From: a bacterium
Lineage (GTDB): Bacteria > Bacteroidota > Bacteroidia > Cytophagales > Thermonemataceae
Assembly (NCBI GenBank): GCA_025362415.1
Contig: JANYGM010000040.1
Coordinates: 1-15,586, forward strand
DNA length: 15,586 bases
Direction of reading: 5' to 3'
Shown here: positions 14,283 to 15,586 of the stretch, piece after piece
Numbering within the stretch: the first letter of the stretch is position 1
Layout of the letters: each line of letters opens with the position of its first letter
Translations under genes and position numbers: made by a program
The notes under the pieces: generated by a model
Seen by the model: only the letters and a program-made list of their open reading frames with translations
The model's database searches: none
Told to the model about the DNA's origin: nothing

Positions 14283-14314
14283 CATTCACAATTCCTAATT
14301 CACAATTCCTAATT
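14283..14314. repeat. Heptad repeat array, copy 4 (inverted)
   Basis: On minus this reads AATTAGG-AATTGTG-AATTAGG-AATTGTG-AATG. It is the inverse of the array at 14192, so the two could fold into a long stem around a loop of about 66 nt in the SUI1-rmlB gap. Confidence 0.7.
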
Positions 14315-14342
14315 AAAAAAATTACTAATTAAAAAAATTACT
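14311..14342. repeat. 16-nt perfect tandem repeat before rmlB
   Basis: AATTAAAAAAATTACT occurs twice head to tail (14311-14326 and 14327-14342), ending 14 bp before the rmlB start codon. It may be a duplicated regulator site or simple slippage. No TAnnTTTG box lies nearby. Confidence 0.65.
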
Positions 14343-14356
14343 TATCAATACTTTAA

Positions 14357-15430
14357 ATGACAAAAAAAACAATTCTTATTACAGGTGGTGCAGGCTTTAT
14401 TGGCTCACACGTTGTTAGGCTTTTCGTTACCAAATACCCTGATTACAAAATAGTTAATCTTGACAAACTTACGTATGCAGGCAATTTGCAAAACATTACT
14501 GACATAGAAAATGCACCTAATTATGTGTTTGAAAAAGGAGATATTGTTGACGCAAATTTTGTAAACGAATTATTTGAAAAGTACCATTTTGATAGTGTTA
14601 TTCATTTGGCAGCAGAATCTCATGTGGATAGGTCTATTACAAATCCTATGGAGTTTGTAATGACCAACATAGTAGGAACAGTAAACCTCCTAAATACTGC
14701 TAAAAATGCTTGGAAAGCAGATTTAAACAAGGGTTTTGAAGATAAATTATTTTATCACGTTTCTACTGACGAAGTATATGGCTCACTTCATAATCCTGAA
14801 GAGTTTTTCTTAGAAACTACCGCCTACGACCCACAGTCGCCTTATTCTGCTGCAAAAGCATCATCAGACCATTTTGTACGTGCTTATCATAATACTTATA
14901 AAATGCCTGTTGTTATTTCTAATTGCTCCAATAATTATGGAGAAAATCAATTTCCAGAAAAGCTTATTCCTCTGTTTATCAACAATATACAAACCAATAA
15001 AGCACTTCCTGTTTATGGAAAAGGAGAAAATGTTAGGGATTGGCTTTATGTGCAAGACCACGCAAGAGCTATAGATGACGTTTTTCATAAAGGCAAAAAT
15101 GGAGAAACTTACAATATTGGCGGTTTTAATGAGTGGAAAAATCTTGATTTAGTCCTACTTTTGTGCAAAATAATGGATAAAAAACTTGGACGACCACAAG
15201 GCACATCAGAAAAACTTATTAGCTACGTTACAGACCGTGCAGGACACGACTTGCGCTATGCCATTGATGCAAAAAAGATAATGAATGAGTTGGGTTGGCA
15301 ACCTAGTTTGCAGTTTGAAGAAGGATTAGAAAAAACAATAGACTGGTATCTTTCTAATGAAAAATGGCTAAATGACGTAACCAGTGGCGAATACCAGAAA
15401 TATTATGAAATACAATATTTGGATAATTAA
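14357..15430 (+). CDS. rmlB: dTDP-glucose 4,6-dehydratase
   Basis: The 357-residue protein is an extended short-chain dehydrogenase that converts dTDP-glucose to dTDP-4-keto-6-deoxyglucose. This is the second step to dTDP-rhamnose and other deoxysugars of surface polysaccharide or glycoprotein. The NAD-binding GGAGFIGSHV runs from residue 10. STDEVYG (136-142) carries the catalytic Asp/Glu pair (D138, E139), and YSAAKAS (163-169) provides Tyr163 and Lys167 of the catalytic core. HLAAESHVDRSI, NCSNNYGENQFPEKLIP, VYGKGENVRDWLYV and NIGGFNEWKN are further RmlB hallmarks. Length and start are typical. No rmlA, rmlC or rmlD is inside the window, though partners may lie to the right. The gene is read from an AT-rich region with repeats, and hairpin repeats follow it. 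Confidence 0.96.
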   Translation: MTKKTILITGGAGFIGSHVVRLFVTKYPDYKIVNLDKLTYAGNLQNITDIENAPNYVFEKGDIVDANFVNELFEKYHFDSVIHLAAESHVDRSITNPMEFVMTNIVGTVNLLNTAKNAWKADLNKGFEDKLFYHVSTDEVYGSLHNPEEFFLETTAYDPQSPYSAAKASSDHFVRAYHNTYKMPVVISNCSNNYGENQFPEKLIPLFINNIQTNKALPVYGKGENVRDWLYVQDHARAIDDVFHKGKNGETYNIGGFNEWKNLDLVLLLCKIMDKKLGRPQGTSEKLISYVTDRAGHDLRYAIDAKKIMNELGWQPSLQFEEGLEKTIDWYLSNEKWLNDVTSGEYQKYYEIQYLDN

Positions 15431-15458
15431 ATAATTGCGAATTTTGTATTAAAATGTA

Positions 15459-15478
15459 GGGGCTGGGCTTGCCCCCAG
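15459..15478. repeat. GC hairpin repeat after rmlB
   Basis: GGGGC (15459-15463) pairs with GCCCC (15471-15475); alternatively CTGGG (15463-15467) pairs with CCCAG (15474-15478). GGGGC-TTGCCCC hairpins like this are, from memory, common intergenic repeats in Bacteroidota. No T-run follows. Confidence 0.55.
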
Positions 15479-15500
15479 TAATGTTAATTTCTAAAAAAGT

Positions 15501-15547
15501 GCTATACTTTGTGTTGTTGGGTGTTTCCACCCGACAACAAATATAGC
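15501..15547. repeat. Long stem-loop near the right edge
   Basis: TGTTGTTGGGTG (15512-15523) pairs with CACCCGACAACA (15528-15539) around a TTTC loop through one G-U pair. The stem extends outward as GCTATA paired with TATAGC with small bulges. It is a strong REP-like palindrome downstream of rmlB and could act as an mRNA end or a repetitive element. Confidence 0.75.
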
Positions 15548-15586
15548 TTTTAAATACCAGTTTTTGGAGAAAATAAAACGTAAAAA

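Overview
This is a low-GC bacterial window whose gene content and signals point to the Bacteroidota, most likely a Cytophagales-type marine or freshwater lineage. That placement is an inference; the genus cannot be fixed from the sequence alone. Supporting it are a DUF3127 protein, a prolyl dipeptidyl-peptidase IV-like S9 peptidase, Omp85 and other outer-membrane barrels with Sec signals ending in AQ, lipoproteins, a SUI1/YciH factor, no obvious Shine-Dalgarno sequences, and Bacteroidota-type promoter boxes (TTTG, about 20 nt, TAnnTTTG). The best such promoter lies upstream of lpxB. No rRNA, tRNA, CRISPR array or intact transposase was seen.

Layout. Positions 1-82 hold the 5' end of a minus-strand ORF cut by the window edge. 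154-1791 (minus) encodes a membrane-anchored protein with three PAS-like domains and no visible kinase or other output domain. 1956-3494 (plus) is a single-POTRA Omp85/BamA-TamA-like outer-membrane protein; the longer ORF opening at 1815 is not the real start. 3807-4472 and 4656-5432 (plus) are a secreted barrel-like protein and a lipoprotein, separated by a nested palindromic repeat element. A convergent terminator region (5459-5546) separates them from the S9 dipeptidyl peptidase (5548-7698, minus). 7699-8417 is a gene-poor stretch with a hairpin, tiny ORF and terminator unit, followed by a possibly decayed ORF inside an inverted repeat. 8418-9287 (plus) is an unrecognised membrane protein. 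9327-10487 (minus) is lpxB. After a divergent promoter region come pdhA (10797-11846), a DUF3127 OB-fold-like protein with an SSB-like acidic tail (11940-12356), a lipoprotein (12379-13341), an orphan minimal nucleotidyltransferase (13368-13676), a SUI1-family factor (13867-14193) and rmlB (14357-15430), all on plus.

Most genes are ordinary housekeeping or cell-envelope genes: lipid A synthesis, outer-membrane assembly, secreted peptidase, dTDP-sugar synthesis and pyruvate oxidation. They are not one pathway. 11940-13676 looks like a short co-transcribed run because its gaps are only 22-26 bp. The least explained material is intergenic. It includes heptad-repeat arrays in three gaps, a pair of GC hairpins that covary, mutually exclusive hairpins after pdhA, a nested palindrome at 4473-4617, strong hairpins after rmlB, and the 7821-7944 unit that could be a small RNA. 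I did not find a convincing new defence or other multi-gene system.
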